Source: Heterodera schachtii
Lineage: Eukaryota; Nematoda; Chromadorea; Rhabditida; Heteroderidae
Assembly (NCBI GenBank): GCA_023374025.1
Contig: SIJG01000075.1
Coordinates: forward strand, 451,743-515,742
Length of the DNA stretch: 64,000 nt
Direction: 5' to 3'
Made by a program: the position numbers and the translations under genes. The notes under the pieces were generated by a model that did not search any database, was not told the DNA's origin, and saw only the letters and a program-made list of their open reading frames with translations. Below are positions 1 to 11,197 of the stretch, one piece after another (position 1 is the stretch's first letter; every line of letters begins with the position of its first letter).

Positions 1-780
1 GACGAAAGCGTAAAAGTTTGGATGATGCAAAATACAAAACCAAAAGGGTTTAGATGATCTAAAACACAAACAAAAAAGGTTAGATGATATAAAAAACAAA
101 AACACCAATAAGTCTTTAGATGATAAAAGCGTAAAAGTTTAGATGATGCAAAATACAAAACAAAAAAGGTTTAGATGATGTAAAATACCAAACAAAAAGG
201 GTTTAGATGATCTAAAACACAAAACAAAAATCTAAAATAAAAATAAGAAAGGTTTCAGATGAAAAACACAAAACATCAAAAAGTGTTAGATGACGAAAGC
301 GTAAAAGTTTGGATGATCAAAATACAAAACCAAAAGGGTTTAGATGATCTAAAACTCAAAACAAAAAAGATTTAGATGATGTAAAAACAAAAACACCACT
401 AAGTCTTTAGATGACAAAAGCGTAAAAGTTTAGATGATGTAAAAACACAAAACAAAAAAGGTTTAGATGATGTAAAACCCAAAACAAAAAATGGCGTAAA
501 AGTTTAGATGATGTAAAATACAAAACAAAAAGGGTTTAGATGATCTAAAACACAAAACAAAAAAGGTTTAGATGATGTAAAAACAAAAACACTAATAAAT
601 CTTTAGATGACAAAAACGTAAAACTTTAGATGATGCAAAATATAAAACAAAAAGGTTATAGATGATGTAAAAACACAAAACAAAAAATGTTCGATGACAA
701 AAGCCTAAACGTTTAGATAATCTAAAAACATAAACCAAAAAAGCGTAGATGATGAAAAACACAAAATACCAAAAACTTTT
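1..780. repeat. AT-rich satellite, short-unit part
   Basis: Degenerate tandem units of roughly 35-45 bp built on phrases such as GTTTAGATGATGTAAAA and ACAAAACAAAAAAGG. A longer period of about 290 bp is visible: the segment at position 1 returns at about 291 with few changes. No credible coding sequence is seen. The array continues without a break into a more regular higher-order array downstream, and it touches the left window edge, so its true length is unknown. Confidence 0.9.
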
Positions 781-2246
781 TGATGACAAGAGCGTAATGT
801 TAGACATCTAAAAACACAAACGAAAAAGGGTTTATATGATCTATTGTAAAACTAAAATAAAAAAGGTTTAAGTGATGTAAAAACATAAAACAAAAGGTTT
901 AGATGATGAAAAACACAAAATACCAAAAAGTTTTTGATGACAAGAGCGTAAATGTTAGACATGTAAAAACACAAACGAAAAAGGGTTTAGATGATCTATT
1001 GTAAAACTAAAATAAAAAAGGTTTCAGTGATGTAAAAACATAAAACAAAAGGTTTAGATGATGAAAAACACAAAATAACAAAAAAGTTTTTGATGACAAG
1101 AGCGTAATGTTAGACATCTAAAAACCAAACGAAAAAGGGTTTAGATGATCTATTGTAAAACTAAAATAAAAAAGGTTTCAGTGATGTAAAAACATAAAAC
1201 AAAAGGCTTAGATGATGAAAAACACAAAATACCAAAAAGTTTTTGATGACAAGAGCGTAATGTTAGACATCTAAAAACACAAACGAAAAAGGGTTTAGAT
1301 GATCATTCATTGTAAAACTAAAATAAAAAAGGTTTCAGTGATGTAAAAACATAAAACAAAAGGTTTAGATGATGAAAAACACAAAATACCAAAAAGTTTT
1401 TGATGGCAAGAGCGTAAATGTTAGACATCTAAAAACACAAACGAAAAAGGGTTTAGATGATCATTGTAAAACTAAAATAAAAAGGTTTCAGTGATGTAAA
1501 AACACAAAACAAAAGGTTTAGATGATGAAAAACACAAAATACCAAAAAGTTTTTGATGGCAAGAGCGTAAATGTTAGACATCTAAAAACACAAACGAAAA
1601 AGGGTTTAGATGATCATTGTAAAACTAAAATAAAAAGGTTTCAGTGATGTAAAAACACAAAACAAAAGGTTTAGATGATGAAAAACACAAAATACCAAAA
1701 AGTTTTTGATGACAAGAGCGTAATGTTAGACATCTAAAAACCAAACGAAAAAGGGTTTAGATGATCTATTGTAAAACTAAAATAAAAAAGGTTTCAGTGA
1801 TGTAAAAACATAAAACAAAAGGCTTAGATGATGAAAAACACAAAATACCAAAAAGTTTTTGATGACAAGAGCGTAATGTTAGACATCTAAAAACACAAAC
1901 GAAAAAGGGTTTAGATGATCTATTGTAAAACTAAAATAAAAAAGGTTTCACTGATGTAAAAACACAAAACAAAAGGTTTAGATGATGAAAAACACAAAAT
2001 ACCAAAAAGTTTTTGATGACAAGAGCGTAATGTTAGACATCTAAAAACACAAACGAAAAAGGGTTTAGATGATCTATTGTAAAACTAAAATAAAAAAGTT
2101 GCAGTGATGTAAAAACATAAAACAAAAGGTTTAGATGATGAAAAACACAAAATACCAAAAAGTTTTTGATGGCAAGAGCGTAAATGTTAGACATCTAAAA
2201 ACACAAACGAAAAAGGGTTTAGATGATCATTGTAAAACTAAAATAA
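781..2246. repeat. AT-rich satellite, 153-157 bp higher-order array
   Basis: Ten copies of a composite unit. The marker GATGRCAAGAGCGTAA occurs at about 782, 936, 1092, 1245, 1402, 1555, 1708, 1861, 2015 and 2168, giving spacings of 153-157 bp. Units differ by a few substitutions and small indels only, so this part looks recently homogenised compared with 1-780. The array stops abruptly at about 2246, against the last readable exon of the galectin gene. Confidence 0.93.
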
Positions 2247-4382
2247 AAATATACAGTACTCACTGCCTTTGTACAGTAATTCCCTTTCCCACCCACTGAC
2301 ATTTCACCCTTGGCCAATGGGAAGCCCCCGTCGCGCTCCTCCTCGCCCCAACTGAACGCATTCATGGCGTTCCGTACAATTGCGCCTTCACTGTAACGGA
2401 TTGACACGTGCAAGGCAATGTCCTTGTTGTTCCGCTTGTACAAATTCACATTGACACGATTTCCTTACAAAATTTCAAATTTAAATCCGATCAATACTCC
2501 CGAGTTTATGCCGACAAAGGGTAAAACAACGGTAAAACACCTGTCGGAAGAGCGGACACGTCCAACCGCTTGTACGGCACAAGCTTTGCAATGGCATTGT
2601 ATGGGTTCGGGAAGGAAGTGCCACCATAGTGAAAGAGGCGCAAATTCTCCAAATCACCCACAATCGAAATGTGGTTGACCTTCGGGTAATTAGGGGGGCC
2701 AATTAAATCTGTGAAAATGCCAAATGTGTGAAACTGACTCCAGTCAGTGGGGCCCTCTGTTTAAATGTGCCAATTTCCACACGGTTGCCAAACACCTAAA
2801 AATTCACAAGAAAATAAGGAAAAATACAGTACAGGATGCGGAAAATATTTATAGTTTTTATATTTGGTTTTTTATAATTAATTTAGAAATACTTCATTAT
2901 TTTTCTTCTGCATATAAATGAATGCGCATTTAGAATTTATGACAAATAATAAATCGGTTGACAATTTGCATTTTTAAAGCCATTTTTTGAAATTTTTGGA
3001 ATTTTCCGGGTTGTATTTTGGCCCATTCGAAAGTGATGCCTCAGTTCACCGAATTTTTACCCAATTTCTGAATTTTTAATCGAAAAAGGGGGTGCGCGAT
3101 CATTGGGGTCACTTTTTCAGTGGTCCGCACCTTGTAAATGCAAAGCCCTCAAAGACGAGAATGATAATCGGGGACGGACGGAAACGAGCATGTAAAAAAG
3201 GACAAGGGGAGAGCACTAATTATGCTCAAGAGTCTCGAGCTCAAATTTCAACTCGAAAAAACGCGATTTTGTGAGTTTACGTCTCGTTTCTAGCAGACTT
3301 CTCAGGGACCTGGTTCGGCTTTTTTGAATTTTAAATTACAGGGAAAATTGCATTTAGTATATATAAACAAGAGTGAATTAAAATAAGTTGTGAATCGAAA
3401 TTTTATGCCAGAAAAAATCTTAATTTGTATATTTAATCAATTGGGACCTGAAATTTTCCAGGCAAAAGTCGAATGCGAATGTCGAATTCTCCATCAGCCG
3501 GAAATGGACTTGAAACTCGCTCCTCCGGTTCAGACCAATTCCGACGGCTGTACGTGTTGAACACGACATTGCCCGAAAAGAGTCCTGACAAAGATGGAAT
3601 TAATGTGATTTAGGGTCGAGATTCTCGATGGATCTTTCTGGATATTCGAAAAATAATTATGGTTGCCAAAATCATCGGAAATCTGTTTATCCCTGGCCTT
3701 TATTTACCTTCATCCCAACGGGTGGACAAATGCAATGGCATGTCGTCATAATCGCTGCCACCCTGGTGGAAGTTTACGACCACTCTAAAAATACCAAATC
3801 ATATTTGAATATTCGGTATTCTCGTAGGAGTAGGAATGAATTCGAAATTCAGTGCATCAAATTCTTCTAGGCAAATCCGTTTTGGGTATTATTTTATTCA
3901 CAAATTTTGACGCGGTACGGTATACAGTATAATTGTTTATTCTCTATTCTATTTTTACGTACCTTTTTGGGTACATTTTGATCTTTCCCACTGCGTGCAC
4001 CGTTTGTCCATTTTTGAGCGGCTCACTGATGCGCGTTTTGAAGGGAATTTGCTAAAAAAAATTTAAAATTGAATTAAGGAATTCTATGGCGCAGAAAAAA
4101 CACTTATTGTTAGCCAATTAGGCGTAATTTACTTAGAAATTTGTATTTCTAAAATTAGCTAATTTTAGGCAATTACCACAATTAAAGCTATGATTTTTGT
4201 GTGTTTGGAAAATGTTTTTGCTCACTCACATATTTTTGTTCACTGAAATACTGTTTGTAGGGCAGCTTTTCCTCAGGCTCTTCACCACCAACGGTACGGT
4301 CATCAGAACGGCAAAGTACCGCCAACAGCAAAAGCGATATAAAAGTGCTGGAAAGCGACAGGGCACCAACACTACCGTACAT
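2246..4382 (-). CDS. Secreted tandem-repeat galectin (3' end missing)
   Basis: Beta-galactoside-binding lectin with two carbohydrate-recognition domains (CRDs). Exons on the minus strand are 4230-4382, 3963-4051, 3708-3784, 3448-3584, 2739-2795, 2541-2679 and a last one ending at 2463; all phases agree. Residues 1 to about 25 form a signal peptide (hydrophobic run STFISLLLLAVLC), unusual because classical galectins lack one. CRD1 shows LHLSTRW and NWSEPEER. CRD2 shows LHVSIRY and FSWGEEER. The sugar-binding H, R, N, W, E and R positions are therefore present, with S in place of the N of the usual HxNPR. CRD2 loses similarity after GGFPLAKGE at about 2297; the rest is either behind an intron filled by the satellite or lost. 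ATG at 4382 was chosen because it gives the signal peptide. I infer a secreted, possibly glycan-masking protein. The fold is confident, the exact 3' end is not. Confidence 0.86.
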
Positions 4383-5246
4383 TTTGAGTCACTGTGTTAC
4401 TGTAGCATAAGGAAATGAAATTTAAAGTTAATTATCTCACTGTTTTACTGATGTTTAAAGAAAATTTAAAGTTAAATAATTCATTAAATTCTTATTATTG
4501 CTTTGATATTATAATATAAAACTCTTTAAATAAATTTTCACTGCCAAAATTTTAAAAATTTATAATTTAAACGAAATGAAAAGAATGCTTTCGAATAAAA
4601 AATGAAATTCATCAAAATATGATTATGAATGAGTGAACTAACATAAGTTCGAAAAACCAAATGAAATGAAATACGGAGTGAGAAAGAAACAGCTGCTGCT
4701 GCTGGCCATGGAATGAATGAATGTTTCATGCTTTTGCCCGGGCTTAACCCATCGGAAGAAGCGGCTTTTGCCACAACAATCATCAGTTTCATTTATTAGC
4801 ATCATTAAGGAAAGGAAAGGGACGACAAAACGGGGCGATCGGCGCTGAGAAATATTAGCATCTGTTATCCGTCAAAATCACAATGAAACGGAATGGAAAA
4901 TGTAAACAAAAAGGATCGATCACAGAAACAGAAAGAAACAAAAAATCAACAAAATTAAGAAATTTAAGGAAATGAAAAAATTTTACAGGATTTTAAAAAG
5001 GCGGCGATATTTACGGGTGAGTTTTTCATTTTTACTACAGAAAATCATTCAATTTTAGAAATTTGACTTAAAATTTTTCATAAAAATTAGTTAATTTACC
5101 TATAACAAAAATCAAGCTAAAATGTCGAAAATTTCGCTTTTTAAATCGTTTTTTTCGCAAAAATTATATTTTAGCTTTATTTTGTTCTTTTTTTCATAAA
5201 TATTTAACCAATTTTGAGGATTTTGCCTGTAGAACATAAAAGGTAA
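4383..5246. other. Intergenic, AT-rich, no gene seen
   Basis: Upstream side of the galectin gene. It holds short A/T-rich open frames without family resemblance and a small run of CTG-type triplets near 4690. I see no RNA gene or repeat that I can name. Confidence 0.6.
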
Positions 5247-5308
5247 CTCGCCCGGTGGGACTCGAACCCACGACCCCAGCAATCCTTGCCGTGCTCTGAC
5301 TGATTATC
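5247..5308 (-). pseudogene. tRNA-derived fragment (3' half of a tRNA)
   Basis: On the minus strand the T arm is perfect: stem GTGGG, loop TTCGAGT, stem CCCAC, with an intact B-box GGTTCGAGTCC. Upstream of it a D-arm-like CAGTCAGAGC can be seen. The anticodon stem-loop is irregular (short loop, no T at position 33) and no 5' acceptor strand pairs with the 3' CGGGCGA. I read it as a decayed tRNA or the head of a tRNA-derived SINE, not a working tRNA. It lies about 135 bp upstream of an F-box copy in the opposite direction. Confidence 0.6.
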
Positions 5309-5442
5309 ATGTGAAAATCATCTATCCCTTTAATGGGTGCAAAAATTAAATATTAATTCGTTCATTAACTATATTAATTTAGATAATTATTTTCAGTTCA
5401 TTTCTTTTTCTAATTTATTTTCTTTGATTACAAATTTAAAAA
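5305..5442 (+). promoter_or_regulatory. Conserved F-box family upstream block
   Basis: The stretch before the ATG aligns by eye with the regions before the copies at 26175 and 38517. Shared pieces are CCCTTTAAYGGGTGCAAAA, then TTCATTAACT, then TTTTCAGTTCA about 50 nt before the ATG. The last looks like a splice acceptor and could serve spliced-leader trans-splicing; that is inference. Confidence 0.55.
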
Positions 5443-6687
5443 ATGTCTGACAATCCGAAGGAAGCGGAGAAAAAAATGGAAAAAGCGATGTAATAATTCA
5501 TTTTTAAAGTTTCAATGGTAATCATTTTGCTGTTTCAGCTTCATTTCTGGCGATTGTTGGTTGGAGGTGTTCGATTTTCTGCCGCCCTTTCAGCTTGATC
5601 TTGGCATTGCGCTGATTAGCCACCGATTTGACTTTTACGTGGACGAACATTTCAAAACTCGCAAATGGACGCTGAACAAATTGAAAATTCGAAGCAAAAT
5701 CGGAGAGAATGGCGCAATTGAAATGGAAATTGTCAATTGCGATGGAAAAGTATTGCCAATTCCGCAAAATCCGTTGCCGAATAAAGTCATCGGATTCGGA
5801 AGCATTTTTATCAAGTGAAAATGAATTGAATTTTATAATGTGCCAATCACAGTTTCTTCTGATTTTCAGCTTCATCGACCAAAATGTGCTCACTTTCCTT
5901 CGCCGTTTTGACTACTTTTTCGCCATTTGTACAACAATGTTTGAGATTACCACTACAAATGTTCACATTTCTGAGTTCGTTGTGCTCACCATTTGGCCAC
6001 CATTCATGATATGGCTTTGAACTCCATCACTCTTCGTCAAATGCGTCAATTGGCCCCGTCAATGCTCAACGACTGTCAATCCCTTCGCTTTTTCAATTTA
6101 TGCAACGGCATTTTCAAATTTCCGCCTGATGACAGTGCCAATGCGTCGGATGGCCAAGCGGTAACCAAATGGCTGTTCACGCCTCGCCACGACAATTTGA
6201 CGAAGGAGCTGACAATCTGCATTGAGAATTCCCGGTGGAACAGTGGTCGACAAATGTGGAACATATCAAAGCGGTGATTTGTCCCATTTAATTCGTTTTT
6301 TTCATTTTTATCTTTTAGGAATTTTCCAATGCTTCTCCCGTCAATTTCCTCATTTACATTGAATTTCCGCCGCCCTTTCCGATTGATTCCATCGCGTCAT
6401 TTGAACTGACCAATGAATTGACTGGGGAGCAATTGACAATGATTGAAGAAGAGGCAAATGTTTTTAAGCTCATGCGTTGTCCAACTGCAGAAGGAAGTGA
6501 GGACAAATGTCAAAAGGCGTTTTGGGCTAATCAAAAGAAACGAATTGACTTTTTCATCGGAGACGGCGGAGTCGACGAGGGGTGAAATCATTTTAATAAT
6601 CCAAATGAAAATTTTATTTTCTTTTTTTAAAGGCTTGTCGATTCTGTTTCCGCCGGGCCGAGTGTTGATCAGAAACAGAAGAATTGA
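5443..6687 (+). pseudogene. F-box family copy A (two frameshifts)
   Basis: Five-exon member of the F-box family. Exons: 5443-5489 (MSDNPKEAEKKMEKA), 5539-5814 (F-box, CWLEVFDFLPPFQLG), 5870 to about 6273, 6319-6581, 6633-6687. Exon 3 is broken twice relative to sister copies: near 5996 after the TIWP motif, and near 6229 where one C is missing in the ENS..EQW region. After each break the frame continues with clear similarity (FPPDDSANASDGQAV, WLFTPRHDNL). Exons 4 and 5 are open, and this copy keeps the longer tail ending SVDQKQKN because it lacks the 7-bp insertion seen in others. Intact relatives would act as substrate adaptors of SCF ubiquitin ligases. This one is probably not functional unless edited or resequenced. 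Confidence 0.82.
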
Positions 6688-6994
6688 ATGATTGATTGAT
6701 TATTGAATGCCATTATGTGACCGGAATGTTGGATTAAGCCATTTAATATTTAATTGTTGTCGTATTGATTTTTGCTTACAAAAAAAAGGAAAAGAAAAAT
6801 CGTGAATAAGATGGGACACTCTTCTGGCAAGACAAATATTTAAAATGACATTTTGTTTATTTAAACTTTTTTACTTTCCTCCTTTTTCTAGGATATTTTT
6901 GATAATACACGATAGGAGATGGCTTTACTATAATTTGAAAAAGGTATTTGGTTTCTTGCCAAAATCAGTTAAAAATTAGGCTAAATATTACAAA

Positions 6995-7072
6995 ATTGTT
7001 GGCCATCCGACGCATTGGCACTTTAGTCGGGCGGAAATTCAGGCAAAATTCCATCATAGAAATCCGGTCCGA
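6995..7072 (-). pseudogene. Antisense F-box exon 3 relic
   Basis: The reverse complement reads GILPEFPPD, stop, SANASDGQ, the most conserved stretch of F-box family exon 3, including GCCAATGCGTCGGATGGCCA. It is the only family fragment found on the minus strand. No other exon accompanies it. Confidence 0.75.
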
Positions 7073-7685
7073 CACGTTTCCAAATCCCGATCAGAATCCG
7101 GTATTTTTTATATTCCCGTCTATACTTTTTTCAAATTCAATTATTTGGGAGTTTACAATTTTTTTATTGGAAAATAGTTTTGAAATGACTACCTGCCCTA
7201 AGATTTTGTTTTGTCCCATTGATTTTTGTTTTCTCCTCTTCCCATTCGATTCAAAAATTTGTCCCCATTTTTTGCTGATGTTTATTATCCTATTTTATTT
7301 ATTTGCATATTTAGCAGTCATTATCTTTTCATTCATCAATTTGGATGGGAATTGTGTATAATATGTGAATAAGCACAAATTTCATAAAAAGGACAAACAG
7401 CTTGAAATAACATTTTGATATTTTGAAAATTAATTTGAATTTATTTTTTGATAAAAATCATCCAAAACTTTATTCAAATTTTTGCTTGTTATTTTCATTT
7501 TTTGTTATTCATTCGCTCGTCGATGGGCTTTTCTGTTTTGAAAAATTGTTTATTTTTAATTTATGTATTGTTTATTGTCAATAAAGAAAAGGTCCACAAA
7601 AGGGAAAAATCCGCTTACATTGAGGACAAAAACATTATTTAAAAATGTCCTCAAGAAAGCGCAAAATGAAAGCTTGAATTTATCC

Positions 7686-8085
7686 AGGTCCAGGCCATTT
7701 TCGGAAACCTGGATTTTTCCTGGATTTTTGTCCAGGAAATCCAGGTCCAGGTCAAATGTGAAAAAAAATCCAGGTCCAGGCAAAACAGGAAAAAACCTGG
7801 ATTTTCCTGGACAAAATTTTAGAATTAATTATTTCAAATGACCGATGTTTTTTCAAGTTTTCAAAAAAAGATTAAATAAATTTAAAAACACTTTATTATT
7901 ATTAATTACATATTTTTAGGTGTTTCTAAGCAAATAATTAAATTTTTCAAACATTTTTTTGATTTTTAAAATGAGTTTCAAAAAATCCAGGTCCAGGCCT
8001 GGATCCAGGTCTCGAGGAGCCTGGATTTTTCCATCCAGGTCCAGGTCCAACATGGAATCCAGGTCTAGGTCCAGGCTTTTTTCAA
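7686..8085. repeat. CCAGGTCCAGG-type repeat
   Basis: Two clusters (7686-7800 and 7985-8085) of the palindromic phrase CCAGGTCCAGG with variants CCTGGA and GGATCCAGG, separated by AT-rich sequence. A related cluster lies at 17010-17165. Both contain the stretch TTGGACCTGGATTTCCTGGA or close variants, so they are dispersed copies of one element. Termini and target duplication could not be fixed. Confidence 0.7.
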
Positions 8086-8290
8086 AATGTCGATCTCTAG
8101 TCTGTATTTGTTGTTTTTTTGATTTTTTGTATTTATAAATCCCGACATTTCCTTTCGTTAGATAATTACCAAGAAGGTGATATTAATTAAATGAAAATTT
8201 TCAATGAATTAATTATTTTAGTAATTTAAAGATTTTCATCCAATCAAAAAGGGTCCTTCTTCACAATTTTTAGTGTTTACGGCCAAAAAA

Positions 8291-10199
8291 ATATCTGACA
8301 ATCCAAAAGAAGCGGAAAAACAAATGGCGATGGAACTGTAAGTTGTACATCAAATTTAAAAAATTCATTTTAAATCATTTTTATGTCACTTTTTCAGCTT
8401 CATCCCCGGCGACTGTTTGCTCGATGTGTTCCATTTGCTTCCGCCTGATCAGCTTGGCCTTGAAATTGCGCTGCTCAGCCGCCGCTTTGACTGTTTCGTT
8501 GACGAGCACTTCAAAACGCGCAAATGGACATTGGACAAAATGCAAATTTTGCACAAAAGCGCGACGCGGAAGGGCACGAAGAAAATGAAAATTGTCAATG
8601 CCTATTACGAGCCGTTGTCGGTTTCGAAAAAAGGGCCGCCGAACAATGTCGTCGGGTTCCGGGAAATCGTAATCAAGTAAAGTTGTGAGAAGAAAATTTT
8701 GGTACATTTTTTATCATAACATTAAAATTTAAAATTTTTTTGGAAAATTTGACCCCAAGACGACAAAAAGCGTCATTTTTAGCGCAAAATCGCTACAAAT
8801 TACGGTATTTTTGAAAAATCAGACATGGTAATTGGACATGGATGGTCGGTCCTAGGACTTTAGCATTTGGGGGGATTAATGGCTGCGCGTACAAAAAAAA
8901 AATTACAAAATAAAGATTAAACCTAACGAGTTGAATTTGTTGTTAAAATTTTCATGACATTTTTATGCCCACACTATTAACTATAATTTCGCAAAATTAG
9001 GTGGTGCGGTCCGGTACAAAAATCAATGTAAATTTTTTTTAGGATTTTTAATACAATTTTTCTTATAAAAAAAGTTTTTTTTTTTTAAATTTCTATGTTA
9101 GTAAAATTTTCTGAAAAAATTAATTTTAGTTACATCGATAAGAATGTTGTCGCTTTCCTTCGTCGTCTCCCTCTCCGTCAACTTACTGTGCTCTTTCGTC
9201 CGTCCTTTGACCATGAATTGGAGTGCGTTTTGCGTAACATTTGGCCAATGCTTCGGGACACCACGCGTGGCATTTTCTTTTACAACGCGGCCAATTTTCG
9301 CGCTTTCCACCAATTTGCGCCTTCCATGCTCGTCGACTGCTGCCCGTCGCTGCGCTTCATGTTTTTCTATGACAATTTCCCCGAATTTCCGCCCGACGAC
9401 AGTGCCAATGCGTCGAGTGCTCAAGTGGTGACCAAATGGCTGTGTTCGCCTCGTCCGGACGGAGTGCCGAAAGTGCTTCGATGCCATGACCATCCGATGG
9501 AGCAATGGGCGCCAAAAATGGACAAATTAAAAGCGGTGAGTGCCAATTTTGCTGGACAGCTTGGTTTTGAAAGAACAAAATGCCATGAAAAGCAGCAAAA
9601 TAAGGACAATAACCGCCATTTTCGGCAGTTTTTTTTTTACTTTTTTTTTTGTATTTGGTACCCATTTTCAGGCGTTGTTTAATTTCGTAAAATACTACCT
9701 ACAATCATAAGTTGGAGGCTTTTCAGAGAAATTCATGTTTTAAATTTTTTTTTTTTTTGATCAAAGTTTTTGATGTTTATTTTCACCGCTTTTCCCCATG
9801 CCAATTTTAGGCATTTGCAAATGCAATTTCGCCTGTCAATTTCATTGTCATTCTGCACATTTATGGCCCCATGCCACAATTTGATCTGACCAATCACTTG
9901 ACGGGTGAACGGTTGACGTTGAAAAAAGCGATTGACATAAAAGACCATTTTTTGTTGGTCCGTCGTCCGATCATTGGCCAAAATGGACACAAATGGGCCG
10001 AGTGGGAAAATGAGGCCATCAACTGGGCAATTTACGAACAATGGAACAAAATTGACATTGCCATATTTAGCAATGGTGGCATCGGCGATGGGTGGGAAAA
10101 ATGACAAAAATAAAATAATTTATTATTATTTCGTTTTTTGATTTTAGTCTTCTCCATGCTTCTGCTGCAGGTTCGAGTGGTGGTGGTAAACCGAAATGA
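8291..10199 (+). CDS. F-box family protein, copy B (start codon ATA)
   Basis: Divergent, fully open F-box member. Exons: 8291-8337, 8398-8676, 9130-9535, 9811-10091, 10148-10199; the total of 1065 nt keeps one frame. Exon 2 carries the F-box (CLLDVFHLLPPDQLG). Exon 3 has RNIWPMLRDT and FPPDDSANASSAQVV. Exon 4 has FDLTNHLTGERLTL and the basic/aromatic WENEAINWAIYEQWNKI, which is closer to the Globodera-type family consensus I remember than the other copies are. The oddity is the start: where sister genes have ATGTCTGACAATCC this copy has ATATCTGACAATCC. The next in-frame ATGs are at 8324 and 8330, still in exon 1, and would leave the F-box whole. Likely an SCF adaptor. Intron 2 (453 nt) is long for the family. 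Confidence 0.75.
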
Positions 10200-10364
10200 A
10201 AATGAATTGACGATGATAATGATGATGATGATCAGTTATTGATGCGTTTGATTTGAAAAAAAATATTTTATTTTCAAAAGTTTTATAAACTTCGCTTTAT
10301 GACAGAAAACTTCCTTTATTTGTTAGACTGAAATAAAGCTATATGTCTTAAATATTTACATGGG

Positions 10365-10890
10365 CATAAATGCCGAACTCAATTTGGCAATTCCTCCGAT
10401 CATGCTTTTTTATTCCTTCAATTTTCATCAAATCCGCCAATTTGCCCCGTCCATTCTCTGCAATTGTCCGTGTCTCCAAATGATCTTTTTCCGTTACGGC
10501 ATTTTGCCCAAATTTCCGCCCGATGACAGTGCCAATGCGTCGGATGGCCAAATGGTTGTTCACGCCTCATGCCGACAATTTGCCGAAGCAGCTCATGATT
10601 GAGAATTTAACTGAGGATCAATGGCCGTCAACCGTAGAACAATTCAAAGCGGTGCTTATATTATCAATTCTCCCAATTTAATTCATTTTTTGAATATTTT
10701 TTGTCTTTTTTAGGCATTTTCCAATGCTTTCATCTCCGGTTGCTTTCGAAATTTTTGTTGGCTTTCCGTCGCACTCCTCGCTTTCTGCCATTTTTCCATT
10801 TGAACTGACCAACGAAAGTTCTCAATGTTAATTTTTTGTTTTAAAAGGCTTATCAACGCTGCTTCCGCCGGGCCCAGTGGTGATCACTGA
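10365..10890 (+). pseudogene. F-box family copy C (5' truncated, deleted)
   Basis: Begins within exon 3 (HQIRQFAPSIL, then FPPDDSANASDGQ). A deletion removes the codons between DGQ and the KWLFTP motif and shifts the frame. Exon 4 (from about 10715, AFSNAFIS) stops matching after FELTNE, with an internal deletion running into intron 4. Exon 5 (LINAASAGPSGDH, stop at 10890) is readable and carries the 7-bp insertion that makes the short tail. No exon 1 or 2 is present, so it is a dead fragment next to copy B. Confidence 0.8.
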
Positions 10891-10917
10891 TCAGCAACAG
10901 CAGAATGAATTGATTAA

Positions 10918-11025
10918 ACACTAGCAATGCTCAAGAATCTCGACTCAGAAAAATTTCGGGGGTTTATCGGGTCTCGGTGTCGTTTTCCATTTTCAGGACC
11001 GAGAATTTTTTACACCCCTAATGAT
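10918..11025. repeat. Dispersed CTCGAGACT-type repeat
   Basis: About 100 bp with ATGCTCAAGAATCTCG, then TCTCGGT.TCG, then GACCGAGAATTTTTTACA. Related copies lie at about 3225-3310, 23846-23945, 27886-27990, 50432-50525 and 55170-55265. Three of them (10918, 23846, 27886) lie just downstream of F-box copies. Confidence 0.65.
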
Positions 11026-11197
11026 CGACTTCCGATAAAATATAAAAAAGAAATTTTATATTTTTTTCGTAATTTTTTTTATTAATATTATTCCTTTTGC
11101 GGCGAAGGGGATGAGTGATGTTTTGTATGAAAAATGCATTCCTTTAATCAACAAAAAAATTCAAAATTCGCTGGCTAACATTTGTCTTTTTCAAAAC

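Larger units (their letters stand above)
6688..8290. other. Intergenic with repeats and a relic
   Basis: Separates F-box copies A and B. Besides the relic and CCAGG-rich repeat listed separately, it holds AT-rich DNA. Open frames of 60-137 codons here (for example around 6948-7361) show no family motif and look like chance frames in T-rich sequence. Confidence 0.5.

Noticed and set aside
1..2246. CRISPR-like regular repeats
   Set aside because: The whole unit is repeated, with no unique spacers, and the DNA is eukaryotic with introns.
2418..2678. Plus-strand 86-codon frame
   Set aside because: It is antisense to galectin exons on the minus strand.
4538..4792. Minus-strand 84-codon frame
   Set aside because: No domain, AT-driven composition, no splice or start context.
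6948..7361. 137-codon plus frame
   Set aside because: Phe/Ile-rich translation of T-rich DNA and it crosses an antisense F-box relic.
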